NCBI GenBank assembly: GCA_026545765.1
Contig: CM048841.1
Location: forward strand, 88,704,636-88,768,635
DNA length: 64,000 nucleotides
Reading direction: 5' to 3'
DNA from: Plantago major
Lineage: Eukaryota > Streptophyta > Magnoliopsida > Lamiales > Plantaginaceae
Positions 48,060 to 60,073 of this stretch are shown here, one piece after another. Every line of letters begins with the position of its first letter. Position 1 is the first letter of the stretch. The notes below the pieces were generated by a model that was not told where the DNA came from, ran no database searches, and saw nothing but the letters and a program-made list of their open reading frames with translations. The position numbers and the translations under genes were made by a program.

Positions 48060-48282
48060 ATGCTCATGTACTTATGTTGTTCTAGCTACATACTTTCACA
48101 CTATCTCATCTTGTTCGAATATTTAGTCTTCTGTTCGGATTTTAGTCTTCTGTTCGGATATTTTATCGAATATCTATTTTAATTAATGCAATTTTATCAC
48201 TTTCGGGTATATTATCTATGACTATATTGAGTGTAAAACAGGTGAAATGTGAAAAACAGGATTTTTTTTTTAAAAATGCAGT

Positions 48283-48420
48283 TTAGAGACGGATTTATCC
48301 ATCCTTAATGGTCAAAGACCATTAGGGACGCCCGTTTTAAGGACGGGCATTTCTATCCGTCCCTAACGGATTACGGACGAATCAGGGGGCGGGGTGTCCG
48401 TCCCTAAATCCAATTTTTTT
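48283..48420. repeat. CACTA right subterminal repeats
   Basis: Inverted and direct copies of CCGTCCCTAA and GGACGG lie just inside the CGTAGTG terminus. Confidence 0.85.
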
Positions 48421-48429
48421 CGTAGTGAG

Positions 48430-49343
48430 AGTAGTATCTTCGATATACCGTATTAAACAGTGTATATAACAAGTCAAACACTTATACTAATCAAAATAAC
48501 CAAAGAGCACTATTACTTAGTGTCTTTGATACAGAAAGGACCAGTGTATTTAAACTACATAATTTAAACACACAAGTAGAATAGCAACAGCGGAAAAGTG
48601 AAAGTAACTTAGTGTATTCAATACACCTAAGAACACTATCAGAAAGTGCCTTCGATATACTAAATTGAGTAGAGTAATAACTAGAACTGTAAATTACTCT
48701 AACACACTACTAATCTACTGAACAAGATAAGTACATAGCAGAAAGTAAAGACACCAAGTTTGGGTTTTCTAGAAGGTTAATATATTATAACCTTCCGAGC
48801 CATAAAGGCAAATGTAACTCACTACAACAATGAATTACAAGGACACTCCACAGCTTAATTACAGAAATCCAAGCTATGGATGAATAAGCTACTGAATTGA
48901 CACACAATTCTACTCTAGCAACAACTAGATTGAAGCTTAGACGAATATCAAGGCCGTGCAGTGAATACACTCATACTTTGGGTGAACTACGACTAGCTTC
49001 TTATATAGGTTTACAACCCTAGACGCTAGATGGTAAGTTCCTTTTGTTTGCTGCAGAAGATCTTGACTTGTATCTTCGAATTCTTCTCTTAGGAATATTT
49101 CCTTTGCTCTCTTCTTTAATAAGGAAAGTGTAGATTTGCTTTCCTTATTGTTTCTTCCTTGTTATGCTTTCCTACTTGCTTCACACGCTTTCCTCCCTTC
49201 TTCAATTGCTTTCCTTCTTGCTTAACTGAATTGAACCTGCACAATACAAACTAAAACCGTGGAATCCAGTTAGGTGAATAAAGGCAAAACATAAAGTAAA
49301 AGGAGTCAAGTGCAATATGCAGTCTGACAGTGTTATGACAACA
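48430..49343 (-). repeat. 3' LTR of a Sirevirus-like Copia element (boundaries approximate)
   Basis: On the minus strand the LTR starts near TGTTGTCATAACACTG, about 20 bases past a purine tract CGGGGGAGAATG (49364-49376) of the Sirevirus kind. A minus-strand TATA-like CCTATATAAGAAG lies near 48995-49007. The LTR is cut at its far end by the CACTA terminus at 48429. Confidence 0.65.
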
Positions 49344-49490
49344 CCGACTAAACATTTGCACATTCATTCTCCCCCGTTTTTCCTTTCTTCACATTCAATT
49401 CTTTCTCTGAAATATGTTGCTTGAAGAGATCCACTTCCACCTGCAGAGAAGCAGTAGACTTGGGTGTATTATCAACACCAGAGCCAGAGG

Positions 49491-50609
49491 CTATGGATGG
49501 TCTATCTGCTGCAGGAATAACCAGGGAAGATCATGGACCCTGTTGTCAAACACCATTACCTTAGCAATCTTCATCACCGGATTATTCTCCAACACCACTT
49601 CCAAATCAATGGGAACAAAACCTTGTTTCACCAGAATCTTATAGATAAGACAAGGGAAGGGGAGAATATTGTTGGTGCCTTTCTTGTGTGGACAGGCACA
49701 AATGGTGGCAAACACTCGAGAGGCGAGGTCTACAGGGATCCCTTAAACCAGTTTATAGAGAAGAATGGCAAGTTCACTAGTAAGGTAAGAGGGATTAGAT
49801 GAGGGTACCCAGTTGTTGGTGGTAATCTTTTGCAACACTGCACACAGGGAGGTTACTTCCACCAATTTTAGTTTTGCAGACCAAATAGTGTGTCTCCCAC
49901 CAGTCACAACTTCCATCACCTCATTCATATCTAAGTTCTCATCATTCTCATCCTCCACAATTTCACTCAAACCCCATGCATCATTAATCAAAGTCGGACT
50001 GAAATTGTATACTTTCCCACGTACAAAAGCTTTATAGTACTTGGGGGAAAGGGGATTGTCACAGTGCACAGAGAGATTGCAATAAAACTCTTTAACAACA
50101 TTGGCAACATAAGACCCACCCTCAGAGACAGATCCAAGAATACCCCGACTAGAGATAAAATCAAACACCCTATACAATTTGAAATCACCCTCATGCATGA
50201 CTTTTTCAACCTAGATTTTCCTTTTACTTAAGGTTCTCCACTTGACACTAATCTCCCTAATTTCAAATCGAAGATTAAAAGCAGGAGATTGAAAGTCGAT
50301 CAGTTGCTCAGGATCAATTGTATCCTCATCATCGGATTTCATGTCATCATCACTGTCGAGATCCACAATCTCGGGATGTTGTGGCGGCGGGCTGGAAGCC
50401 ACCAAATCGGGCGTTTCGGTGCCGATAACCTCATTCTCCAGAGAAGGAGTGCTGCGAGTAGTGATGGTATTGGGTTTATTGGGTTGTGCATGTGTCTTCT
50501 TCTTCCTCCAAGACCCAGAGTGATGTTGTTTCCACCGGAGCAATTTGGGTCTGATGCCCAAAGCATTTCTCCGATTGGCCGATTTCTGTAGGCGAGAAGG
50601 AGGAGCCAT
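49491..50609 (-). pseudogene. Sirevirus accessory ORF with plant-transposon-protein-like domain, two stops
   Basis: A single frame from the ATG at 50609 runs to a TAG at 49491-49493, with two internal stops at 50211-50213 (after SKRKI) and 49743-49745 (after LYKLV). The N-terminus is basic (MAPPSRLQKSANRR, RKKK), then comes an acidic stretch (DLDSDDDMKSDDED). The core reads VVKEFYCNLSVHC, YKAFVRGKVYNFS and INDAWGL, then LPFPCLIYKILVK. This resembles the 'putative plant transposon protein' domain found next to many plant LTR elements. Its role is not established; in Sireviruses this position is sometimes called envelope-like. No membrane segment is evident here. Confidence 0.75.
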
Positions 50610-51640
50610 TGAAATTTTGGTGTTTTGCAGTTGAAGGGTCGTGGGTGAGAGAGAGTAAGAAAGAGGATTTCAATATTTTTGAATAGAGGGAGTTATGAGA
50701 AGGGACGGTTAAGTACACAAGAGATGTGTAAGTTAGGAAATTAGGTTTGAGTATGGGCTTGAGAGTGTTGGGCCTGGTTTAGTGGGCTTGTGGAGCTGTG
50801 GATTGGTGATAATGTGTCATAGACAAATCCATTAGTTCATTTAATCCGGTACATCAGCCTGACACACAAGTTAGTACACAATATAGTTGCACAACACGGG
50901 AGAGTTAGAAAACACAAAATCAATGAGGGTGAGATAATTTAAATTTAAGAAATAATCCAGTCTCAAGAGACAATTTGATCCAAAAGTGTAATATTTCTTA
51001 AATAAAGTCGCCCAAAAAGATTTTTACACTCCCCCTGAATACATACTGGACTCCAGTCCTTCCAAGACCTTAACCTATATGACATGTAAATGCAAGTTGA
51101 CTTACATGATGCAAAGAAAATAGTGTTGCAAATACACAGAGTGATCAATGGTGTTATCAGAACACCCAGGTGAACACCTTCAAGTAGACTCATCAGAAAC
51201 TTTTTATAGTACAACTCAACAACCTTTTTAGTGCAAAAAACAACAGGGTGGTACTCTTGTGTGATATGATTACACATTGAATGTAGGCAGCCTGAACCCC
51301 ATACACCCCAGCAGTAAAACAAAATCTTTGGCAACACAGGTGAGCACATAGGACTGAATGCAGGCAGCCTGAACTCCATGCACCCCAGTATCCCAATGCG
51401 TGCTCATTTGTTGTGTCACTTTTATAGAGATAACCTCAAGTCAGTACCAAACGCTGAATGCAGGCAACCGGATCCCCATACACCCAAGTGTCAGTCCAGA
51501 CTATATCTATCTATCCCAATCAATCAAAACATGGGCACATTTATTTAGTCGAGGAGAGACCTCTTATTATTTCTTTCAGAGACCCACTATCAGTTGCACC
51601 AAGAATTATCAAAACCCACATAAAAACTCAGGTAATGCAA
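50610..51640 (-). other. Sirevirus spacer between pol and the accessory ORF
   Basis: It is non-coding. It contains three related blocks with GAATGnAGGCAnCCnGAnnCCCATnCACCC (near 51278-51310, 51355-51386 and 51450-51487), an imperfect repeat of about 80-110 bp. The last bases TGCAA (51636-51640) form the Gypsy-C target site. Confidence 0.6.
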
Positions 51641-52783
51641 TGATATGCTCAAATTACTACTTAGGAGACAAGTAGGAAGCAGTTGCTGTAAATAGACAAT
51701 GCTAACCACGAGATCATTCGCTAAGGAATCAATTAGGCTATCGTAATGATTGAAAATAAACAGTTACTTGTGAGACAATGTTGACTTGTTTGAATTTGAG
51801 TACTTCTTAAAACTAGAAAACGGAAATTACCAATGTAATTGATTTGAATGAATGAGGTAGAAGGAATACAGTAGTTACAATCAAGCAATGCTAATTCTCT
51901 CTAGGGATACGTTCATACTGTCACACGGTCGGTGTACAAAAAACTATCAATTCAACATTTACCAAACGAGTTTGAAGATATTTGAACTAGAGTAATCATG
52001 GGTCGTCAATCCACGATCCTTAATCAAAACGTTTTAGAGAATGTTTGAACGAGAGTATTGAATTGAAGGGTTTTTATGAAGATCTTTGAACGAGCCTAAC
52101 CTATATGAACGATTTCAAACCCTAGAAGCGAATACGCAAAGCTATCACGCAACTACCATGTTCGGAGTGATTTAGCTACTCATAATCGAAGCAAGGATGA
52201 AAGAATACAAGATATTGCTCATGTTTAACACAAATAGAATGATAATCGCATGCAAGCTCAAACAATTCGAGAAACAGAATAATAACGAATTGAATAAGAT
52301 AAAACAATAGAGATTTACCACAGTAATCAGGGACTCAATATCAATCCTTTGATGAATAATCAAAATCAAGCTCCAAATTGTTATCAATGTCAAAGTATGA
52401 ATGTGTGGAGCCTCCTCTATCGACTAGGTTAAAAGAAGTATATCGAAAGAACCCTAATTCTAAGCTAATAAGGCAAATCAAAATGCTGGATTCCGACGCT
52501 CGCCGCGGCGAGCCTTCTTTAATCGCAGAAGATATACATTCGCTAAATCTCACCTTGGATTTGAATTTCTTGCATGGCGAAGCCTTCTTGCAATTTTCAA
52601 GCTCGTAAAATCTACTTGTGGCGAAACCTTGCTATGACTTGTCCTCATTTAGCTCAAAAGACATCGATTCCTACAAAATGTAAATAAAACACCAAAGCGT
52701 AAAAACGAACTAAAAAGACTATAAAACTAAAGACAAAGACCGCTAAAAATGACCGAATGAGACTCTAAATTATAGTCTCATCA
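51641..52783 (-). repeat. Gypsy-C 3' LTR (1,143 bp)
   Basis: It is homologous throughout to 61966-63112. The palindrome TCGCCGCGGCGA is kept once (about 52500) while further copies present in the other LTR are altered (CACCTTGGA, TGCATGGCGAAG near 52548-52580). Confidence 0.93.
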
Positions 52784-54932
52784 AACTCCCCAAACCGAAC
52801 CTTTGCTCGTCCTCAAGCAAACAAACAAACTTAGACAAAACTAGACTCGAACCACGAAAACACACAAAGAGTCAAATTCCCAAGCGACCGAATCTACCAT
52901 TGAAAACAATAGATTCACAGGATGCAAAAATTTTGTTCTCAACCCAACTTTGACAGAAATAGTAAGCAAGTAATCAGACACGATCGTTTCTAAAGTAAAT
53001 AACAATTAAGCCTAGCCCGCTAGTCCCTCGCAGGTGTATAAAGTGTATCAATCACTCTCGTGGAAGTATCCATATAGGGTGTAAGCTCAAAAAGTAAACT
53101 GGGAAGATGACTTTCGTCACAAGGATGCCTCAAATATCTTATGCTATTGTACTCGTCTCATTGAGTCGAAAGGGACTTTGGCACATGACTGTATTCCTCC
53201 AGAAAAATCGAAAAACTGAAACTGCTCCCCTTATCCATTTCAAAACAACATCAGATATCATAATACTTCACTTAATTCAGTGCATGGCCACATTGGGCTC
53301 TTTTAGTCTCAATTTTTGCAGGTGTCTGTTTTATCGAAAGTCCGCACTTTTGTGCGTGTCAGTTTGGTATACATGCCATCAACCTCACGGACATGTAGCT
53401 TTTCAGCCACGCCGGTATGTGGTAGTATTTGGAACACGCCCAACACGACTAACGGTGATCAATTAAGACCATAGATCCACCCCGAGATTCAAATATCAAA
53501 AACTTAGGGAGCAGTAAACAGACTTTTCAGCACAAGTATAACAGCTCATAACAGTCATAATGAACAATCCTCTCCCCAAACCAGTTCGATAGAACGGGGG
53601 GAAATAAAATCCGCAAAGCAAAACATGCCGTTCGTCATCCCCCAACGAAACTAGGGGCTTTCTACCATCAGTCAAGGTGTCGCCCAACTAACGTCAGTCA
53701 CCTATTTTGATCCATTAGATTAAAATTTTAACGGTGGAGATCGAATAATCTGTTACCTTTCGCACTAAGTGTTGCCATGGGGTGTCGCTCGTGTTGCACA
53801 AGGTGTTGCGCTACATGTTGCTCCAACCGCCTACGTCGCTTTAAATTATTTAAATATATTTTAAAAAAATATTTTTACTCTAACCGGAAGCCGCCATGAA
53901 AGCTTGCCACAGAAGCACCGATCTGGAGCTTCCGCCATGGACTGCCGGAGCTCCGGCCACGCCACTGCCGGATGGCGGAGGCTGAGCTTCCGCCATGGAA
54001 GCTCCATGGAAGCTCCGATCCGGAGCTTCCATGACGGAAGCTCCGATCTGGCAGAAGCTCAAAAAAAAAAATAATAAATAAATAAAAAGAAGAAGAAGAA
54101 GAAAAATCAGCTTTGCACCATGGAAGCTCCGGCAGTGATTTTGGTGGTGGTGTGCGGTGTTGGTGGTGGGGAAGAAGATGGTGGGTGGTGGTGGGGATTG
54201 GGGAAGGAGAGTTAAAATTTTAATAATTAAATTTTTTGGAACAAGTTAATAGTTTAAAAAAAACAAAAATAGCGGTTGAAGAGGATACATAGCAATGGTT
54301 GAGGGCGACACAGAGCAACGGTTTAGGGTGATACCGAGCCACAGACACGTGTCAGATGTCGATACATTGACTGACAATAGTCAGGGCGACACCTTGACTG
54401 ACGGTAGAAAACCTGACGAAACTAAGTACACATAAGTATGAAAAGGCGCAAGTAATACGTAAAAACTTGCACAACCCAGGAATCACATAATAACAAAGTC
54501 GCACAATATTTTTCTTGACTTAGGCTCCTCACGGGCTTTTGGACTCTGGGGCTAACCAGACTTGCTATTTACAAGAGAAACGACCTTGTAGGATTAAAAG
54601 CCTACTACACTACTTCTAGCTAGACATCAAACAAAATGTAAGCAGCAAGGGAATTTACCATTCACAATAGATGTTCGACTTGGTCAAAGACTCAAACTCA
54701 CCACAAGAGAAAAATAAAAAATACTAACACCTAAACTGGACTCAACTGGAAAAGAAATATAACTAACACATAAAAGGTGGTTGACATACAACCACAATCA
54801 CATAACACAAACAAGTGACTAACATACCACTTGAATAGAGTATAAAAAAATAAAGAATAAAAAACAGAGTACGAAATAGAGTACAAAAATGAGACAACTT
54901 AAGCTACAGATATAGTTGAAGCCTCCCCAAAC
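52784..54932 (-). other. Gypsy-C 3' non-coding region
   Basis: The stretch is non-coding apart from the Mutator-like insert at 53654-54415. The part at 53285-53460 matches Gypsy-B 36890-37070. Confidence 0.65.
53654..54415. mobile_element. Mutator-like non-autonomous element (762 bp), perfect 9 bp target duplication
   Basis: ACGAAACTA flanks both sides (53645-53653 and 54416-54424). Terminal inverted repeats start GGGGCTTTCTACCATCAGTC at the left and, on the other strand, CAGGTTTTCTACCGTCAGTC at the right, both followed by AAGGTGTCGCCC. The centre (53885-54060) is GC-rich with many overlapping copies and complements of GAAGCTCCG. No transposase is present. Confidence 0.93.
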
Positions 54933-57587
54933 CTACACAAGTGCTAGTCCCCTAGCAATGAAAAGTGTAAGAAAGACGACTGTATAGAATGACCAACCGT
55001 AGTGTTGTCTCAGCTGGAAGAATCTAGCGGATCCAGAATGGCCTCCGCCACCAAAGTCTTGGCGGCAGAAATCCTGTTGTTCCTTCCAAAGGGCCTCCTG
55101 CCTCTCAAGGCGCTCAATCTCTCGCTGCTCCCTAGCATCAGCCCTCCTATCCCGCTCCTCCTGCCGCAGGTAGTGCTCCTCAATGCGGGAGTACTGGTCC
55201 TCAATCTGGGCATAGTGTGGTCCCGCCCACTCCTGGAATTGCGCCGTCATCTGCACAAAATAACCCTAGAAATTAGCAGAACCAGGTGGAGCAGGCTGCT
55301 CCTCAGTATTATCATCAGCTCGAGGGGCTGGGGCTGGGTGTCGGCCAATAATAACTCTACCACTGGCAGATTTCAAAGCACCCTTGGGTCTCTCGGTGCT
55401 TTGAATGTTGGGAACATTGTGGGACTTGCAGATGGCAGTGAGGAGGCATGGGAACCCGAGAAAGCTACCCTAAGCTGTCCTCTCTTGAGCCTCTCCAAAA
55501 ATGATAGCCGGGGCATTAACAAACTACCCGGTCATGATAGCTCGGATGATGCGGGCAATGGGGGCGGTGACGATGTTGAAGTGGGAGATGGGAGTGATGT
55601 TGTACTGGACCAGGTGTTGCCAGAGGCGAACCTCTGGCTTGAGGAAGTGGGGAGCAATGGTGGTGTGGGTCCTGTGGGTCTCTGGGTCATTATCGGGTAG
55701 GAGTACGAACTCGGCTAGGTCACTGTCGAACTGCCGGTTGATGAGTCGATTTTACATCGTCTCATTCGGTCTTTTTTACCATCTTATTGCCATTCTCAAG
55801 TATAGTTCTTATGTGTTTTGTTACGTTTTTGTGTTTTGTAGGTGTTTGGTGAAAATGCATTAAAACAAGGGCTAAACCAGTGAATTTAATTCATTAATGG
55901 AAGCATGGATGTTTATGGACCTGAAAGATTGTTGAATAAGGAGTTGATCGGTTGAAACGGGAGTGGATTCGGAGTTCGGACGAAGATTTTAGAGCCGTTT
56001 AAGTGAAAGCACGCGAAATTCGAACTACAATGGAGCAGCTTTGGCATTTTGACCATAACGTTTTCATATAAACTCCGATTGACCTGATCGTGGTGTCCAC
56101 GCGTAGATAAGACCAAGATCTACAACTCTGAAGAAGGAACCATCTCCAGATTCCGACGTAGAGGACCAAAAAGGCAAAAAACCAGTACAGGAGGAAATTG
56201 GCGACGCTTGATCAAGGCGTCCGCCATAATGTTCTGTAAGTATTTGGACGCCTTGATTGCCTTTTGGCCCGTTCGCCCGAACGTGATTTTGAGGGTTTTT
56301 CACTATACATAACCTATTTTATTGATCTTTTAGATATAACATCATTATTATTCTTCTCTTCTTATTGCTTTTCAAACTAGAACCTTTCCAAGGCAATTAC
56401 CTACCCATTATTGGGGGTAAATTGTATCAATCCGTTCGAATCTTTGTTTCTTGCTTTAGATTATGTTTGGAGCCTGTTTTTTACAATATTGATTATGACT
56501 TTGCATAATTTGAGTAGCTAAACACCCAGATTATGGGGTGGTGATTGATTCAATGCATGCTAGCTAGGGTTTATGTGATTCGAAGTGCATCGGGATTCGA
56601 TTACTTGTGCTTTTTAGATTAATCGCATATCTTGCTATTACGTTTGATGTGCAATCCGTCAATATCACTGTTAGATTAAGCATTTAATCAATACACCCAA
56701 ATGCTTTTTGTCTTGCTTCAATCTAACAATTAGTTGCAAACAGTAATAGTAGGATTAGCTAGATTGATTGTAGCCTAGTGGAATTGACGCCTCCACTAGT
56801 GCTATTCGTTTTTGAACTCAAGATTGTGACAACTTGCGTATTCTATCATGTGAATTGTATGTATCCTTCTAGCTAGCTTGTTTCACGTTATTGCTCCATA
56901 ATTCTCCTTATTCATATCATTGTCGCTTAGATAAATCTGTTTTCTAGTTAGATTGCATAAGTAGATAGATAATATAGAACAAATTCGCTGTCGAAACATA
57001 AAACTCTTTACTACTTTCTTTACTGTAATTACTATTCGTAAACAAGACTCAACCTAGTTAAGTCCTTCGACACCGACCTCGGGGTTAACTCCACTACACT
57101 ACAGGTTTTCGTAGTGTTAAGGATTAACTCTTGGCTTAAAATAAATTTAGAACTTTGATTTGACACATCACCGGTTATGCAGATTGTCCTCCCCAGTTTG
57201 GGATTCCCTGGACCCGAGGAACTCCCTGATGCTACTAGCAGAAAAACTGATCCGGGTACCACGGATCGTCATCATCCCATCCTGCAAGTCGTGAAGGCTG
57301 ATGTAGAACTCTCTAACCAACTTTGGATCATAGGGCAGCTGCGTGCCAAAAAGCTTGTCCCAGCCTAAGTTCCTGATTCACGCCCAGACAGGGGCATAAA
57401 TGCCATCCTCAAGCTCATCAAGGGCTAGCTCCCTTTCAGTCCAAACCCTCCTAGGTTCCTGGAAATTTGCCTCCATAAAAGCTCTGCCCTCCGCTGATAG
57501 GTGAGAAAACTCGTCCTGTGGACCTTGCTGTGCTGTTGCGCTGCTCGACTCGCCTCGCTGGCGTTTGCGTGATGGTCTGCGAGACAT
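54933..57587 (-). pseudogene. Gypsy-C accessory ORF, plant-transposon-protein-like, split by a solo LTR
   Basis: The ATG at 57587 starts MSRRPSRKRQRGESSSA. The next text is FSHLSAEGRAFMEANFQEPR and, after a frameshift near 57380, LGWDKLFGTQLPYDPKLVRE, FYISLHDLQDGMMTIRGTR and ISFSASSIREFLG. The solo LTR 55739-57170 follows. Coding resumes with EFVLLPDNDPETHRTHTTIA, RLWQHLVQYNITPISHFNIV and, after stops, PAPAPRADDNTEEQPAPPG. A charged coiled-coil-like tail (QIEDQYSRIEEHYLRQEERD) ends it. Motif order resembles the accessory ORF at 49491-50609. It occupies the place of pol. Its function is unknown. Confidence 0.75.
55739..57170 (+). repeat. Solo LTR of another Gypsy family (1,432 bp), target duplication CCGGT
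   Basis: It starts TGATGAGTCGATTTTACATC and ends TTTGACACATCA. The perfect duplication CCGGT lies at 55734-55738 and 57171-57175. It has no internal domain, so it formed by LTR-LTR recombination. The TGATGAG...CATCA ends resemble the Gypsy-B and Gypsy-C LTRs, but the body differs. Confidence 0.92.
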
Positions 57588-58701
57588 GATGCATGCGAGA
57601 GAGGTGTTAGTGCAGAACAATGGGGGTAGAGAACTACCTCCCCAAACCAATTCATGATCAAAAGTCAGGAAACAGCAAAAGAGCAAGGAACAGGGAGATT
57701 GCAAAATTCCCCAAACCAACTCAAGATTCTATATCATGGCCAATACTCGATTTACATCAGTTCACAAGCATAAGAGTAGTGATAATCATAGCAAAAGGGG
57801 AACAAGATAGCATAAATTGGCAAAAACGGGGAAGTAGTGCAAAAAATTGAAAAATGCAAGTAAATTCCAAAATCAATGAGTAAGGAATCCATGCATCAAT
57901 CAAAATCGATCTACTACACCCAATCAATCAGAACTAACGACGATCAACCACATAATTCAAGTAAACTCGAAAAAATCAGGAAGAAGGAAGTTCAAGCCAA
58001 TTTACCTTGTGAATCCGAAGAATTGGATGGATAAAGCACAAAAATGGAGCAAGAATTGAAGACAGGGGGGAAAACCCGTTAGATTGCAACAAGAATGGGG
58101 GAGTTTGATGGGGAATTGAGGGAGATAGAGAGTTTGGGGGAAGAAGAAGAGAAAAACGAAGAGGAGGAAAGAAGAAGAATGAAGCGGGGAAGAAGAGAAA
58201 AGAATTTAAAAAGCTTCGAAAAACCTAGCTCGCCGCGGCGAGCAAAAAACTCCGCCGCGACGAGTTTTTACGAGTAGAATTTTTTTTCAGTTTTTTAGGT
58301 CTCGCCGCGGTGAGTTTTTACGCAACAAAAAGAAATAATTTTTTTTAGCCTTGCCGCGGCGAGCAAAAATTTCGAAATTTTTTTGCTTGCACCTTTGGCA
58401 CTTTCACATCGCGAAATTGAAACCCCAAGCCTCGACTCAGAGTTTCACGAGTTTCCTCGTGTTGGTACAAGGGTTCTATACTCCCAAACATGCAAGAGAA
58501 TAAATAACAAAAGCAGTAAAGGCATCCGCAATGTCTAAGGTCATAGATAAATAGTCTCAACTGTAAAGTAAACAGTTCAATAGTATGAAATGCAAGATAA
58601 AAGGACAACGTCTAAAGCCATGAAATAAAAGTGCATTTGTTTAAAGTCATTTGCTCGACATTCCCGGGTGACAATCAATGGTACTTGATCTTCCCGGTCT
58701 T
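57588..58701 (-). other. Gypsy-C non-coding region between protease and accessory ORF
   Basis: About 1.1 kb lies here with no supported gene. A GA-rich stretch (58100-58210) is followed by three copies of the CGCCGCGGCGAG palindrome class at 58229-58360, the only ones in the window outside an LTR. Confidence 0.6.
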
Positions 58702-59244
58702 CTAAGATCCCTCACTACCACCCAGGGGTAAGTATCTGAGGGACTGTGTGCCTTCGATATAGTTCCTGGTTTCAACATGCAGGAGTGAGTATGGCGTCGT
58801 GGTGGCTTGCAACTCACGTTGCTTGCCGTGTACCTCTATGGTGCAGGTACGGGCGTGAAGGTTGACAATCATGCGAGTGGTCTTGATGAACGGTCGCCCA
58901 AGTAGCAACATATCCTTCTCCATCTCTTTGCCTTTGATCCGTGTCGACTCCACAACCACAAAATCAGCCATAAATGTATCCCCATCAAGCTCAACCGGAA
59001 CATCCTCAACAACCCCCATGCACTTGCTCCTTGATCCATTGGCCAATGTGACGAAGCATTTCCTGGGTTCCAAACCCTTCAAATTGAGCTCCTCATAGGT
59101 CGCAAAAGTCATCAGGTGAACTACTGCTCCCGTATCAACAATGCCAGTCACCTCAGAAGAGTTTTGTTGGGGGTCTAACTCCACAATCACTTAGATTTAT
59201 TTAACTCTTCCAAATGGTACCAAGATGAGAGGCTCCTTGCTAGG
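58702..59244 (-). pseudogene. Gypsy-C aspartic protease
   Basis: The active site reads GIVDTGAVVHL, followed by LKGLEPRKCFVTLANGSRSK and MLLLGRPFIKTTR (the flap and C-terminal helix region of retropepsins). The upstream text KEPLILVPFGRVK extends the frame to the edge of the solo LTR at 59245, with two stops just before VIVELDPQQN. It would process the Gag precursor. Confidence 0.85.
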
Positions 59245-60073
59245 TGAGGATCGAAGCGTAAGAACCAGCTGCCAACTACTCCGGTAAGGACCTGCACACT
59301 TGAGTGGGCGGGGATTAGTGCCCGATTTGCTAAGTGTCAAACCGGGATGAGACTTTACTCGAGAGTGACTGCAGATCGACTCTGTATAGTGCTTGTGATG
59401 TGATTAGCGAGAAGACTTGTTCGAAGTGACTTACTTGGTTTTCCTTGCTTATTGGGATATGTGCCCTATTTATAGGCTACCATTGAGATGGAAGGCCCTG
59501 CTAGGATCGCGCCATGTGTACGGCTAGGATTGAGCCACCAATGCTAAGATGAGTCCCATAGCCCAATAATGAAGCTTTAGCCCATGCCCTCTTGGGCTTT
59601 AGGGGTAATTTGGTCATTATTGGGAGAGTTCTTGAGGATGTGACAGAGTCTGCCGAGATCTCAGGTTCGGAGAGGTCGGTCCGGATGTCTGATCCGATTA
59701 CAGTTGTCGGTGAGGAAGTTCCTCTGTCTGTCCAACTCTTCCGATTCGGAGCTCATGGGTTCGGACATCTCACTCTTTGGTGCCCACTTGCTTGGTAGCC
59801 TATGAGATGGTCATGCTGGTTCCGAGTTAACATCCGTATCGGAGTCTTTGGGTCGGAGAGGGTGCTGACTTAGCACTATGCTCCTTTCCCAGGGAGGCTC
59901 GGACCACGGTGGGTCGGATCTAGGGTTCCGGGTCGGGCCTTGCAGGTCCTAATCCTTTGTCCCTTTCTTTCAGGGTGGGTCGGACCATAGGTGGTCTACC
60001 CGGATCGGACCATTGGCTCGGACATAAGTGCCTCGGATCCATTGGATGACTTGGGATGCCTTAGGATTCGCTC
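59245..60073 (-). repeat. Solo LTR between Gypsy-C gag and protease (about 829 bp)
   Basis: The coding text stops at CTAGG on both sides (59240-59244 and 60074-60078), which I take as the target duplication. A minus-strand TATA box CTATAAATAGG lies near 59469-59479. TCGGAC/GGTCCG motifs abound, as in the LTR-like sequence at 43531-44725. The left end is TG but the right end is not a clean CA, so the exact borders are uncertain. Confidence 0.6.

Larger units (their letters stand above)
44726..48429 (+). mobile_element. CACTA (En/Spm) transposon, left end unclear
   Basis: The right end reads TTTTTTTCGTAGTG (48416-48429), the complement of a CACTAC terminus. Both sides carry the subterminal repeat AGGGACGGAT/ATCCGTCCCT in many copies (44735-44965 and 48290-48412). 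Between them is a plant CACTA-type gene. The CACTA start at the left cannot be found; the subterminal repeats begin abruptly near 44733, so the left tip is lost or mutated. Confidence 0.85.

Noticed and set aside
55002-55863. Plus-strand proteins of 232 and 120 residues
   Set aside because: The minus strand carries the Gypsy-C accessory ORF here with recognisable domain text; the plus-strand frames are shadows.
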